In this document: positions 24,301-32,102 of the stretch, piece after piece
Layout: each line of letters starts with the position of its first letter
How positions within the stretch are numbered: the first letter of the stretch is position 1
Source: JAGNLV01 sp964612145
GTDB lineage: Bacteria > Zixibacteria > MSB-5A5 > GN15 > FEB-12
NCBI GenBank assembly: GCA_964612145.1
Contig: CAZTBP010000003.1
Span: 124,001-188,000 of the forward strand
Length of the DNA stretch: 64,000 nt
Direction of reading: 5' to 3'
Made by a program: the position numbers and the translations under genes
Notes under the pieces: generated by a model
Told to the model about the DNA's origin: nothing
The model's database searches: none
What the model saw: the letters and a program-made list of their open reading frames with translations, nothing else

Positions 24301-26737
24301 GGGAGCAGTTTCGACGATGCCGCTGGAGCTGCGGGGCCTGCTGGAATCGCAGAGTGTTGAGTCGCTGCTGCTGCTTCCCGTTTTTGTCGGGGGTGAGTGG
24401 TATGGTTTTGTCGGGTTTGATGATACGCGGGACGAGCGGGTCTGGAACGAGGATGACATACGACTCTTGCGGACGGCGGCGGAGATGATCGGATCGTATC
24501 TCGAAATGCGTCAGGCAACGCGAGCGTTGACCGAGGAGCGTGATTTCAGTGATTCTATCCTTCAGACGGCGAACAGTCTCATTCTTTGTCTCGATGAGGA
24601 CTGTCGGGTAACGGTTTTCAACGACGAGTTAGAGAAGGTGACGGGCTGGAAGCGGGAAGAAGTGCTGGGCAGGTACTGGTTCGATGTTGGGGTGCCGAAA
24701 CGCTATTTCCGACCGGAGCACAAGAACTGGCTGAAGTGGATTTCAGATAATCCGGCGGATCGTTACGAGCGGGAGTTAGTGACGAAATCGGGAGAGGAAG
24801 TGTGTGTCTTGTGGTCCAATTCGACGCTGGTGAATCCGCATACGGGTAAGAAGACGGCAATTGCTATCGGGTATGACATCACGGATCGGAAAAAGGCGGA
24901 GGCGGCCCGGCAGGAGAACGAGGAGAAGTATCGGGCCGTGATGCAGCAGAGCGCGGACAGTATCTACCTGGCGGATGCGCAGACGGGTCGGATTCTCGAA
25001 GCGAATCTTGCGATGCAGGGGCTGCTGGGCTATAGTGCCGAGGAGTTGCAGCAGTTGACGATGTTTGATTTTATCGATCACCCGGAGGATGATATTCGGG
25101 ATAAGATTTCACGTGTTCTCGACGACAGTCTCTCTACGCTGGCGGAGCGCTACTGGCGTACTCGGGACGGGCGGCGGATTTCGGTTGAGGTCGGGGTGAG
25201 TGCGGTGGAGTATGGGGGTAAACGCGTTCTGTGTATTGTAGCACGCGACATTTCCGAGCGACTGGCCGCTGATGCCCAGCTACGACGACAGGAGGAGCAG
25301 TATCGGCTGCTGGTGGAAAATGTGCAGGCTGCTATTGTGCTGGTCGATGCTGACGGGAAGTTCCTGTTTGCGAACCGGAAGGCAGCTCAGGCGACCGGTC
25401 GTACGCCGGAGGAGTTGGTTGGGTTGACGCAGTGGGAGGTTTTCCCGCAGGAACTGGCTGATCGTCAGGTGGAGAATATCAGGCGCGTTATTCATACAGG
25501 TCAGGAGTTTAGCAGCGAGTCGCGGGTGCTGCTTCAGGGAGAGTGGAGCTGGTTTTTCAATAACCTTCAGCCGTATCGGGAGGCCACGGGTGAGACAACG
25601 GCAGCGCTGGTGATCGCCCAGGATATCACGGAACATCGTCAGGCTAAAGAGGCACTCAAGGAGAGTGAGCAGCGGTTCCGGGAGCTGGCTGACCTGTTGC
25701 CGCAGACGATTTTTGAGGCGGATTCGGCGGGGCGTTTGACGTATACGAATCGAGCCGGGCTGGCCGCTACTGGTTATTCCGAAGATGATATCGAGCGTGG
25801 TATTCAAGTTCAGAGCTTGTTTGTGGATTCGGAGCGAGAGACACTGATGGAAAACTTCTACCGACGTCTTCGCGGCGAAGAGCCAACGACGCACGAGTAC
25901 ACGCAGACTCGGAAGGATGGTTCGACCTTCCCGGTGCTGATTTATGCCGCAACGGTGCTCCGGGATGATAAACCAGTCGGACTGCGCGGGATCGTTATCG
26001 ATATTACGGAGATTAAGAAGGCCGAAGAGCAGGTTCGTCGGGCCAATCAGCTGCGGTACCAGCAACTGAAAGAGATTGCGGGCGGTGTTTCGCACGAGAT
26101 TTACAATTCGCTGTATCCGGCAGTGATATCGCTGGAGAAGCTCGGCGGATTGCTGGCCGATGCGAGCCTGTCGGATCCGGATCGATGTGAGCGATTACTG
26201 GCCATGACCAGTCGGGCTGTTCAGCGGGCGTTGGGTTTGACGGAAACGGTAACCAATTATTCGCGGCTGGAGACGCAGCAAAAGACTGAGCCGGTGGAGT
26301 TGTCTGAGATTATTCAGGAGGTTTTGGAGAGTAATCGGCACCGGATCGAAGATGGCTCGGTGTCGGTCAGCGCGGAGGTGGGCACGTTGCCGTCGATTTT
26401 GGCATCGCGGTCACATATGTACAGCTTGATCAATAACATTGTAATCAATTCCCTGGATGCGCTGACAGACTCGTTGGAGAAAGAGTTGTCTATTTCAGGT
26501 CAGTATCGGGACGGTCGTGTTGAGATTGACATTGCCGATTCCGGGCCGGGGATACCGTTTGAGATACTGGATCGGGTGTTCGAGCCGTTTTTTACGACGA
26601 AACCGGATCGGGGGACGGGTCTCGGGCTGGCGATGGCGAAGAAGATCGTGGAATTGTACGGGGGGCGATTGACGGTCGAGTCCACGCTTGACAACGGCAC
26701 ACGGTTTCGTATATTGCTGCCGACGCAGGATGGCTGA
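21350..26737 (+). CDS. Giant multi-PAS sensor histidine kinase
   Basis: An inner-membrane kinase of about 1795 residues. Signal segment (LLRVLFRYIVPGLFLILVGV), then a periplasmic sensor of about 430 residues with FG-GAP/propeller-like pieces (DYDYDGRQELLV), then one span near 471-491. The cytoplasmic part has three PAS domains, a GAF domain (about 890-1060) and four more PAS domains. Next come the dimerisation helix with His1582 (GVSHEIYNSL) and an HATPase (NNIVINSLDAL, DSGPGIP, GTGLGLAMAKKI). The H-box departs from the usual HEINNPL. ATG 21350 is preferred because it puts the signal N-terminal; GTG 21281 is possible. Its regulator follows 17 bp downstream. Confidence 0.9.
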   Translation: MVSLLRVLFRYIVPGLFLILVGVSAWGEPERLSILVTDDTRFLPLHFDVLGVHSSQSGVEPIHIPRQIYRPARLPGDTALYIRGYNTAPYQDVPSQFSFMDYTNNRIIDDNPIWMTIHDYRIISDQVSGDTVIIAFGHRNDTAYAAKLLPTGDSITWLFLATGEDLTGDGTWHPEVGIHAVMDYDYDGRQELLVKVHAARDLRPRLLLSIEVEGPSIQWSLPVAGGIRNPIVLAGDSAEPRLVFTTSNSKQGGRDARFSDMWGYFTVLDANSGRIVLNRVVNMDYGGTGMIPSLRENEFFVSNSVGFLAPDDTVDFPEEVYRVSRVSIDGTVLGSAEFDNQVRSLWPASVMGIAGDGLFVTTTRGNLYQLDSALQVVAFAPETEVHSFITQLVPEAGGDTLIVLGTTKGAAVMDREFDQLGLMPGSAGYIEPLVYEGVGGQRVFMSSGGGGSTTFVVMRRSIFDYVRTLVVQYDIYLLLSIIVLLAGLVYVNHRRYRTLRKLRQREANFQAFCEASPDLIFDMNRDGVFLDYQTRDSSQLLFPPEQFVGRPVTEVMGAEAGARILDQIRRALSTNSMQTLEYAIERDGRAYSYEARVAPVSKTEVLAVIRDITDQRMAEEELRASERALRASEQRFRSLVANVPGAIYRCALDDWWTMEFISEEVGSITGYPASDFINNERRAFSSIIHLEDREMLTRQIHSAVSGHQPYFLEYRIVHQSGEIRWVSEQGQALFSSEGEVVCLDGVMFDITEQKQADCALREYEEKTRAQYKAIPVPTYTWQRAGDDFVLIDYNDAAVEITDGGVAKMIGIRCREMYADQMEIFHDIETCFRERRTINREMQYHFVSTDRTLDLSIRYVYIPNDMVLIHTEDITERVHSRQQLQTRLRYEAGLARCSRTLLASVAMEDTINEALKHLLEASRVCRVYLFENFEDGQLGLCMRQTNEVCREGVESYLDDPVLQCLPYSGDREYVRAMLSRGQAFGGAVSTMPLELRGLLESQSVESLLLLPVFVGGEWYGFVGFDDTRDERVWNEDDIRLLRTAAEMIGSYLEMRQATRALTEERDFSDSILQTANSLILCLDEDCRVTVFNDELEKVTGWKREEVLGRYWFDVGVPKRYFRPEHKNWLKWISDNPADRYERELVTKSGEEVCVLWSNSTLVNPHTGKKTAIAIGYDITDRKKAEAARQENEEKYRAVMQQSADSIYLADAQTGRILEANLAMQGLLGYSAEELQQLTMFDFIDHPEDDIRDKISRVLDDSLSTLAERYWRTRDGRRISVEVGVSAVEYGGKRVLCIVARDISERLAADAQLRRQEEQYRLLVENVQAAIVLVDADGKFLFANRKAAQATGRTPEELVGLTQWEVFPQELADRQVENIRRVIHTGQEFSSESRVLLQGEWSWFFNNLQPYREATGETTAALVIAQDITEHRQAKEALKESEQRFRELADLLPQTIFEADSAGRLTYTNRAGLAATGYSEDDIERGIQVQSLFVDSERETLMENFYRRLRGEEPTTHEYTQTRKDGSTFPVLIYAATVLRDDKPVGLRGIVIDITEIKKAEEQVRRANQLRYQQLKEIAGGVSHEIYNSLYPAVISLEKLGGLLADASLSDPDRCERLLAMTSRAVQRALGLTETVTNYSRLETQQKTEPVELSEIIQEVLESNRHRIEDGSVSVSAEVGTLPSILASRSHMYSLINNIVINSLDALTDSLEKELSISGQYRDGRVEIDIADSGPGIPFEILDRVFEPFFTTKPDRGTGLGLAMAKKIVELYGGRLTVESTLDNGTRFRILLPTQDG

Positions 26738-26754
26738 TAACTTTATGTGAGACA

Positions 26755-28110
26755 ATGGATAAGAACGGAAGAATTCTGATCGTCGATGACGACAGCCAGG
26801 TTCGTGAGGCGATGTACGAGGAGTTCATCGACGACTACGATGTTACGCTGGCCGGTTCAGGGCAGGAGGCGCTGGATATAGTCACTGATGATCCGCAGTT
26901 CAACGCCGTGATTCTCGATATTCGGATGGCGCGGATGGATGGATTTCAAGCGGCGAATCGTTTTCGGGAGACGGCTCCGTTAATTCCGATAATTTTTTGC
27001 ACCGGTTTTCCCGGGGACTATTCCGAAGACGAGATAGAGCGTCAACACGCCCCGTTTGATATCGTGGGGAAGAACGAGTCGCCGAACCGTCTTCGCCGTG
27101 CGGTAAAAAATGCTGTGGCGCAGAACAAGCTCCAGACGTCGTCGGAGGACCTGGTTGAGCTGGCTCGTCGGGAGTATGGGATGGTGGGTGCCTCGCCGCA
27201 GATGCGGGCGGTATATCAGCAGATACTGCGGATTGGGCCGACGACGCGACGGGTGATGATTCTGGGGCCGACCGGCAGCGGCAAGGAACTGGTGGCGCGG
27301 GCCATTCACAAGGCCAGTCCGGTGGCTGATCAGAAGCTGCGAATCTTTGCGTGCAGTGACCAGAACCCGGACCTTATCGACTCGGAGTTGTTCGGGCATA
27401 CTCGTGGTGCGTTTACCGGAGCAGTTGAGAGCCGGCGGGGGTATTTTGAGGCGGCTCACGGTTCGACGTTATTTCTTGATGAAATTGGCGATCTGGATCC
27501 CCGGACGCAGGTGAAGCTGCTTCGGGCCATCGAACAAGGTGAGATAACGCCGGTCGGGTCGTCCGAATTGAAGCAAGTGAACGTCCGGGTCATATGTGCA
27601 ACAAACCGGGATCTGGAAGATCTTGTCCATCGAGGGAAGTTCCGGCAGGATCTGTATTTCCGACTGAAGGGCATCAAGATCACCTTACCTCCTCTGCGTG
27701 AGCGGCCGGAGGACATTCCTTTGCTGGTCAATTACTTTATGGAGCAGGCCTGCCGGAACGAGCAGACAAGCAGTATGAAAGTAATCGCGCCGGCGGCGCG
27801 GGAGATGCTGATTGAACATGACTGGCCGGGGAATGTGCGGGACCTGTCGGACACTATTCAGGCGTTAGTGGTTATGACTGCCGGGGATTATATTTCAGCC
27901 GGCGACGTGGCGGAGTTCCTGAGGATTCAGCAGGATGGGGATCGGCCGCCGGAGTGGGGGCTGACGGAGCGGGTGGACCAGTTTCGGCGCCGGGAAATTA
28001 CAAAGGTGCTGGACAGCTGCAACGGCAACAAGGCGGCTGCGGCTAAAGTGCTCAATCAGGACCCGGCAAATTTCCGAAAGCTTATGAAGAAGCTGGGTAT
28101 GGACGTCTAA
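26755..28110 (+). CDS. Sigma-54-dependent response regulator (NtrC family)
   Basis: A 451-residue transcription activator. The receiver has DDD near the N-terminus and phospho-Asp55 (AVILDIRMARMDG). An AAA+ domain follows, with Walker A GPTGSGKE, the sigma-54 contact loop GAFTGA (HTRGAFTGAVESRRG), and Walker B STLFLDEIGDL. A Fis-type helix-turn-helix ends it (CNGNKAAAAKVLNQDPANFR). Receiver and output are intact, though the conserved Lys-Pro after beta-5 reads GKNES. It is the evident partner of the upstream multi-PAS kinase. Targets would carry -24/-12 promoters; none was identified nearby. Confidence 0.95.
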   Translation: MDKNGRILIVDDDSQVREAMYEEFIDDYDVTLAGSGQEALDIVTDDPQFNAVILDIRMARMDGFQAANRFRETAPLIPIIFCTGFPGDYSEDEIERQHAPFDIVGKNESPNRLRRAVKNAVAQNKLQTSSEDLVELARREYGMVGASPQMRAVYQQILRIGPTTRRVMILGPTGSGKELVARAIHKASPVADQKLRIFACSDQNPDLIDSELFGHTRGAFTGAVESRRGYFEAAHGSTLFLDEIGDLDPRTQVKLLRAIEQGEITPVGSSELKQVNVRVICATNRDLEDLVHRGKFRQDLYFRLKGIKITLPPLRERPEDIPLLVNYFMEQACRNEQTSSMKVIAPAAREMLIEHDWPGNVRDLSDTIQALVVMTAGDYISAGDVAEFLRIQQDGDRPPEWGLTERVDQFRRREITKVLDSCNGNKAAAAKVLNQDPANFRKLMKKLGMDV

Positions 28111-28143
28111 CGACCCGGCGACCAATTTCGTGCATGTAAGAAA

Positions 28144-28179
28144 GCCGATCGATAGTAGTATCGATCGGCCTTTATTTTT
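28144..28179. terminator. Bidirectional terminator
   Basis: GCCGATCGATA-GTAG-TATCGATCGGC (28144-28169) followed by CTTTATTTTT. It separates the NtrC-type gene from the converging dockerin gene. Confidence 0.88.
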
Positions 28180-28196
28180 CACGGCACAGGGGTCAA

Positions 28197-28664
28197 TCAG
28201 CAGGCTGGCGGAGCCGGGCCGCCCCGGAACAGGAAGTCGACCAGGTAGGTAAGGTCGGAGACGTTGGTGCCGCCGTCGGCGTTGACATCACCGTGTTCGG
28301 TGCAGGTGGGGGCCGGGCCGCCCCGGAACAGGAAGTCGACCAAAAAGGTGAGGTCGGAGACATTGAGGCCGCCGTCGCTGTTGACGTCACCGCGCTGGGT
28401 GCAGCAGCCGCCGCCGCCGGAGGAGAAGTCCTGCCAGAAGCCCTGGTTGAGCTGGTAGGAGGTTGAGACGCCGCTTCCGACGGCGGTCTGGCCGACGGTG
28501 GCGTTGACCTGGTAGTTGGTAGAGGCACCGTGGCCGCCGCCGCCGGCGATTACCTGCCAGTTGATTTGTTCGCCGGTTTTCGTGTCGGATGACTCGGCGG
28601 ATGCCGGGGCACTGCTTGAAAGAATCAGCGCCAGTACTGCAAGAAGCGTTAATGATATCTTCAT
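28197..28664 (-). CDS. Secreted protein with two type I dockerin repeats
   Basis: A secreted protein of about 155 residues. Signal peptide LTLLAVLALILSSSAPASA. The middle segment (INWQVIAGGGGHGASTNYQV, then VGQTAVGSG and YQLNQGFWQDF) recurs in many uncultured FCB-group proteins. The C-terminus is a dockerin pair with two Ca-binding loops, GDVNSDGGLNVSDLTFLVDF and GDVNADGGTNVSDLTYLVDF, each followed by LFRGGPAP. Dockerins bind cohesins or act as surface-attachment modules. The start at 28664 has AAGGAC before it. There is no catalytic domain, so it may be an adaptor. Confidence 0.85.
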   Translation of the reverse strand: MKISLTLLAVLALILSSSAPASAESSDTKTGEQINWQVIAGGGGHGASTNYQVNATVGQTAVGSGVSTSYQLNQGFWQDFSSGGGGCCTQRGDVNSDGGLNVSDLTFLVDFLFRGGPAPTCTEHGDVNADGGTNVSDLTYLVDFLFRGGPAPPAC

Positions 28665-28756
28665 AAATACGTCCTTACCCTGTCGGTCTCGGTGACGGGT
28701 GATTGTCGGGGCGACAGGAGGTATAATTTGTGGAGTTGGGCCTGCCAGTACCTGTA

Positions 28757-28784
28757 ATAATACGTGTAGAGCAGATTTTTGCAA
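28757..28784 (-). promoter_or_regulatory. Promoter of the dockerin gene
   Basis: On the minus strand, TTGCAA (28784-28779), 16 nt, TATTAT (28762-28757), giving a leader of roughly 85 nt. The rest of the gap 28665-29013 shows only a weak open frame (28799-29032, see the pseudogene entry). Confidence 0.55.
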
Positions 28785-29013
28785 GAAATTAATAAAGATT
28801 GACTGATTTTATCCAATTTTTGTTTTCGGGTGTATTTCGGTGCCGGCACGTCGTGGGGCGCGGAAGTTGCGTCGGCGGTGAGTCGAAACTTGCGGCTATT
28901 ACTTTTCGTCTAACAGAACAGAACGTCAGCATTCCCGTCAGAGGAATTGATCTGACCTGTGGCCGTTGCAGGGATATGGCTGCATTGGGCGGCCTATCAT
29001 ATAAGATAATTGA

Positions 29014-29340
29014 CTGGATAACTGCCCGTTGATATCGAAAGCGGATCAGGCAGACACCGACGCCGATGGACTCGGAGACGTTTGTGACGACTGTACGGAC
29101 ACGGATTGTGACGGATACGGTGATCCGGGTTTTACAGCCAACACCTGCGACGTGGACAATTGTCCGGATGTGCCTGATCCGGGTCAGGAGGATACAAACT
29201 CTGACGGTATTGGCGACGCGTGCTGCTGTGTTGATATCACTGGAGATGTGGATGCGGACAGTCAGACCAATGTGGCTGACTTGACGTACCTGGTGGATTT
29301 CCTGTTCCGCCAGGGACCGACGCCGCCGAGCTGCTTGTAG
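29014..29340 (+). pseudogene. Truncated thrombospondin type 3/dockerin protein remnant
   Basis: The frame opens without a start or signal peptide at LDNCPLISKADQADTDADG, the middle of a thrombospondin type 3 calcium repeat. It continues with a second repeat (DNCPDVPDPGQEDTNSDG) and ends in one dockerin loop (GDVDADSQTNVADLTYLVDF, LFRQGPTPPSC). The only start, TTG 29029, lies inside the repeat. A stop in frame (29011) directly precedes DNCP, and ATTGACTGGATAAC would read as IDSDN with one extra base, so a 1-nt deletion is likely. The upstream frame 28799-29032 may be the displaced 5' part. Probably a decayed surface-protein gene. Confidence 0.65.
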
Positions 29341-29372
29341 TCAGTGACAACGGAACTTTGAGGTACCAGGCC

Positions 29373-29399
29373 GCCCCGATAATCGGGGCAGTTTTTTTT
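29373..29399 (+). terminator. Rho-independent terminator
   Basis: GCCCCGAT-A-ATCGGGGC followed by AG and eight T. It ends the dockerin remnant and insulates the next gene. Confidence 0.85.
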
Positions 29400-29542
29400 G
29401 TGCGGCGGGGGGGACAGCGAAATCGCTTGCCAATCGGGACTTTGTGTCTTATCTCAGGTCTAAACGACAGACGCTGCCGGCAGTTGGCGGCGTCTGGCCA
29501 GCGATAGCTTTACAGACCCGTGGAACCCAGGGGAATCGGTTT

Positions 29543-31222
29543 ATGGATAAGAATTTACGCTTTGATGTCGGTGAGTATCCAATTCAGTATGACGGGTTGA
29601 AGGAGTCATATCCGTTCAGCCGGGACAGGATTCTCGAGTACAATCTGCATCATCACCAGGTACTTGATTTGTATGATATCAAGCTTGCCGACGGGCAGGC
29701 GATTTGTCTGAACAATAAGCTGAATCCCCGGGGGAACATGGGGGCGCTTCGGAACAGGAAGTTACGGGAATCGGCCGTAACGTCGGCGGCGTTGTCTGCG
29801 GCGGCAGTTTCATTGCACGGGCGGGGGAGTTTGACAAAGTACCCTGAGGATCAGCAGACCAAAGAACTCAAGAGCCAACTGAAGAGGACGAATGACCGTA
29901 TTGCGGCGCAGGTGATGGCCGAGGTTCTCCAGGTGACGACCGAGACGCTTCCGATCGGGGAAGAGGTTTTAATCGAGTCGACGATTACGGAGGGGGTTCG
30001 GGCCAAGCCAGGTAAGGAGGTTGGGGGGAATCCGACGATCGCGGTCGGGGCGCTTTACGGTAAGGAACAGCACCGGGAGCAGTATGGCCTGGAGCTGGGT
30101 CGTAATGTAACTTTGCTTTCGATGGGAAACGATGTTATCGACGGGACGACCAAGTCGGTCAAAGGGCTGCACTCGTCGTTGACGTGCATGTTTTTGATTG
30201 AGTCGCAGGTGAAGCGTCACTTGCCGGATATATATGTGCAGCGGTGGATGAGCGGGGCGAATTTTCCGGAGTTCAATCCTCGGGAGGCGTCGCTGACCGA
30301 GGCGGCTAAGGTGATTGCGGATTCGTATGGCCACAGCGATTTGAATGAGCTGTCGGCGTTCTTTATCGATCGACGGAGGCACCATCCGGCGATGGATACG
30401 CTGAACAAGGCGGGGGTAGCGGTGCCGTACGATGCGGACGGTGACCTTTTTCCGGCGCTGGTGATGGGTCTTGACGGCCTGAATCTGCATAACGGCCGGA
30501 CGTTGAATTCGATGGTCGGGGAGATCGGCGGCTCGGCGGAGTGGGTTGTTGGCGCACTGCCGCTGGTATGGCGCGGTGGTCAGGCGTTGGGGATGCTGAC
30601 CAGTCATTCCTCGCTGACCAAGACAGATAAGTCGCCGGAGGAGCTGTGGCAGGATCGGTTCCATTACACCGAAGAGGAATTGATCATGATCCAGGATGCG
30701 CGATTCCAGCAGAAGCCCTATTTCACGGTGCGGGACATTATTGAGAATCCGTATGCGGGAGGAATCAGCGCTTTTGGGGCGATAACCGACAGTGTCTATT
30801 TGCCGTTTATGAAGGGGGTGCAGTGGGACGAGGAGAAGAACAGGATATCGATCTGGGTGCTGACGATAACGTCGCTGGGGCTCACGGAAGTATGGGAGAT
30901 GACGTTTAAGTGCAAGACGTCGTTTGCGCATACCAAGGAATTGATGAATTCGCCGAAAGCGAGGCTTGAAGGGAAGTCGGGCAAGGAGCTGGAGACGGAG
31001 ATCGGCAAGATGTTAGACGATGTTATCATGCGGGGCCGTTACCGGTTGTTTTTCAATAACGAGTATTATCCGGCGCTGGTGCCGATTCGGGATAAGGTGG
31101 CGTTATTGGGTCAGTCGCTGGAGGGGCTGATTAATCGTGGGGCGCTGGATGAGCATGATCGGGAGATATTGGCGGCGACGCAGAAGCTTTCCAAGGACTG
31201 GTGGGTTGAGAACGACGGGTAG
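29543..31222 (+). CDS. Divergent class II FBPase (GlpX)-like protein
   Basis: A cytosolic protein of about 559 residues, longer than the roughly 330 of GlpX. Three places resemble class II fructose-1,6-bisphosphatase: EVLIESTITEGVRAKPGKEV (residues 151-170; compare VVIGEGEKDEAP), GNDVIDGTTKSVKG (205-218; the Asp-x-x-Asp-Gly-Thr metal and phosphate motif), and ADGDLFPAL...GEIGGSAEWVVGAL (compare GDGDVA and GIGGAPEGVLAA). The first acidic motif is altered (EST for EGE). It may be a sugar phosphatase of this superfamily with different specificity. An upstream in-frame start at 29444 exists; ATG 29543 follows GGGGAA. Homology is inferred from motifs only. Confidence 0.5.
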   Translation: MDKNLRFDVGEYPIQYDGLKESYPFSRDRILEYNLHHHQVLDLYDIKLADGQAICLNNKLNPRGNMGALRNRKLRESAVTSAALSAAAVSLHGRGSLTKYPEDQQTKELKSQLKRTNDRIAAQVMAEVLQVTTETLPIGEEVLIESTITEGVRAKPGKEVGGNPTIAVGALYGKEQHREQYGLELGRNVTLLSMGNDVIDGTTKSVKGLHSSLTCMFLIESQVKRHLPDIYVQRWMSGANFPEFNPREASLTEAAKVIADSYGHSDLNELSAFFIDRRRHHPAMDTLNKAGVAVPYDADGDLFPALVMGLDGLNLHNGRTLNSMVGEIGGSAEWVVGALPLVWRGGQALGMLTSHSSLTKTDKSPEELWQDRFHYTEEELIMIQDARFQQKPYFTVRDIIENPYAGGISAFGAITDSVYLPFMKGVQWDEEKNRISIWVLTITSLGLTEVWEMTFKCKTSFAHTKELMNSPKARLEGKSGKELETEIGKMLDDVIMRGRYRLFFNNEYYPALVPIRDKVALLGQSLEGLINRGALDEHDREILAATQKLSKDWWVENDG

Positions 31223-31341
31223 GCATTGGCCGCCGGTGGATTTGTGAGTTCGAGGCGGGTCCGGAAGGGCCCGCCGTTTTTCGTTACGGTTGAGAATTTT
31301 TCCCCCATGGCCGTCGAAAAAGATTTCGCGGCAGGGGATGC

Positions 31342-31488
31342 AGTTCGAAAGAGTACGAAGAGTGGACCGGGGAAGAGTTGTACGAGAAAGCGAGGGAGGT
31401 GGGGATCGAAGGGCGCTCGGATATGAGCAAGAGGGAATTGATAGATGCTCCGGGCAATGGACAGGGGGACGATGAGGCAAACAAATAG
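31342..31488 (+). pseudogene. Rho N-terminal-like helical motif, no start codon
   Basis: A frame reading EEWTGEELYEKAREVGIEGR then SDMSKRELIDAPGNGQGDDE looks like the Rho_N/SAP-like motif (EELYEKAxExGIxGRSxMSKxELI) of small DNA/RNA-binding proteins. The frame runs back only to a stop at 31291 and has no ATG, GTG or TTG before the motif. Either the 5' end is frameshifted or this is a remnant. Confidence 0.4.
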
Positions 31489-31494
31489 AAAGAG

Positions 31495-31523
31495 AAACCC
31501 CGGTAGTGATGCCGGGGTTTTTG
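31495..31523. terminator. Terminator between the Rho_N fragment and tRNA-Leu
   Basis: AAACCCCGG, 8-nt loop, CCGGGGTTT, then TTG. Strong for the plus strand. It also lies 10 bp beyond the tRNA 3' end, so it may end the minus-strand gap-to-tRNA operon. Confidence 0.75.
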
Positions 31524-31532
31524 ATATCTAAA

Positions 31533-31614
31533 TGCGGATGGCCGGACTCGAACCGGCACGGGTTGCCCCACTACCCCCTCAAGATAGCGTGTCTACCAAT
31601 TCCACCACATCCGC
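31533..31614 (-). tRNA. tRNA-Leu (anticodon GAG)
   Basis: An 82-nt class II tRNA on the minus strand. Acceptor stem GCGGATG / CATCCGC with discriminator A. D-arm region GGTGGAATTGGTAGACACGC. Anticodon stem CTATC / GGTAG with loop TTGAGGG (anticodon GAG). Variable arm, then T-arm GCCGGTTCGAGTCCGGC. CCA is not encoded. It starts 14 bp after secG on the same strand, so it is probably processed from the gap-pgk-tpiA-secG transcript. Confidence 0.95.
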
Positions 31615-31628
31615 ATGGAGAGTCGGTC

Positions 31629-32084
31629 TTAGTTGCCGTCGTCTTCGGATGGGGGTGTTTCCTGCTGGGCTTCGCCGCCCTCGTCGCCTTGATCGGTCGG
31701 GGGGGCGAATTCGAGCGGCAGACCGGCGGTGTCACCCTGTTGCTGTTGCTGCTGCTGTTGCTGCATGGCTCGGTCGCGTTCGGCCTGGGCTTCCCGGGTT
31801 ATGACAGATTCCTGGGGGGTGAAGTCAGCGTTGCCGCCGGTTCGTGAGGCGGACATAAAGGCCAGTGCGGCGCAGTTGACCATGAACAGGACAGCCAGGA
31901 CGGTAGTGGCCTTGCTCAGGAAGGTACCGGCGCCACGTCCGCCGAAGACGGCGGCCCCGCCGCCGCCACCGCCGCCGCCGAAGGCTGATCCGGCGAGGCC
32001 TCCACCTTTACTTGACTGGAGCAGCACGACCAGAATGAGGGCCAGGCAGACCAGTACGTGAAAGAGAATCAGTGCGATAAACAA
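31629..32084 (-). CDS. secG: Preprotein translocase subunit SecG
   Basis: The small SecYEG translocon subunit that aids SecA-driven export. Span 1 is IALILFHVLVCLALILVVLLQ. The signature loop SSKGGGLAGSAFGG is followed by a run of eight Gly. Span 2 is TTVLAVLFMVNCAALAFMS. At 151 residues it is long because of a C-terminal low-complexity tail with nine consecutive Gln and an acidic end. It lies 18 bp after tpiA and 14 bp before tRNA-Leu(GAG). Confidence 0.93.
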   Translation of the reverse strand: MFIALILFHVLVCLALILVVLLQSSKGGGLAGSAFGGGGGGGGAAVFGGRGAGTFLSKATTVLAVLFMVNCAALAFMSASRTGGNADFTPQESVITREAQAERDRAMQQQQQQQQQGDTAGLPLEFAPPTDQGDEGGEAQQETPPSEDDGN

Positions 32085-32102
32085 GTATTCATTCCTCCGT
32101 TA

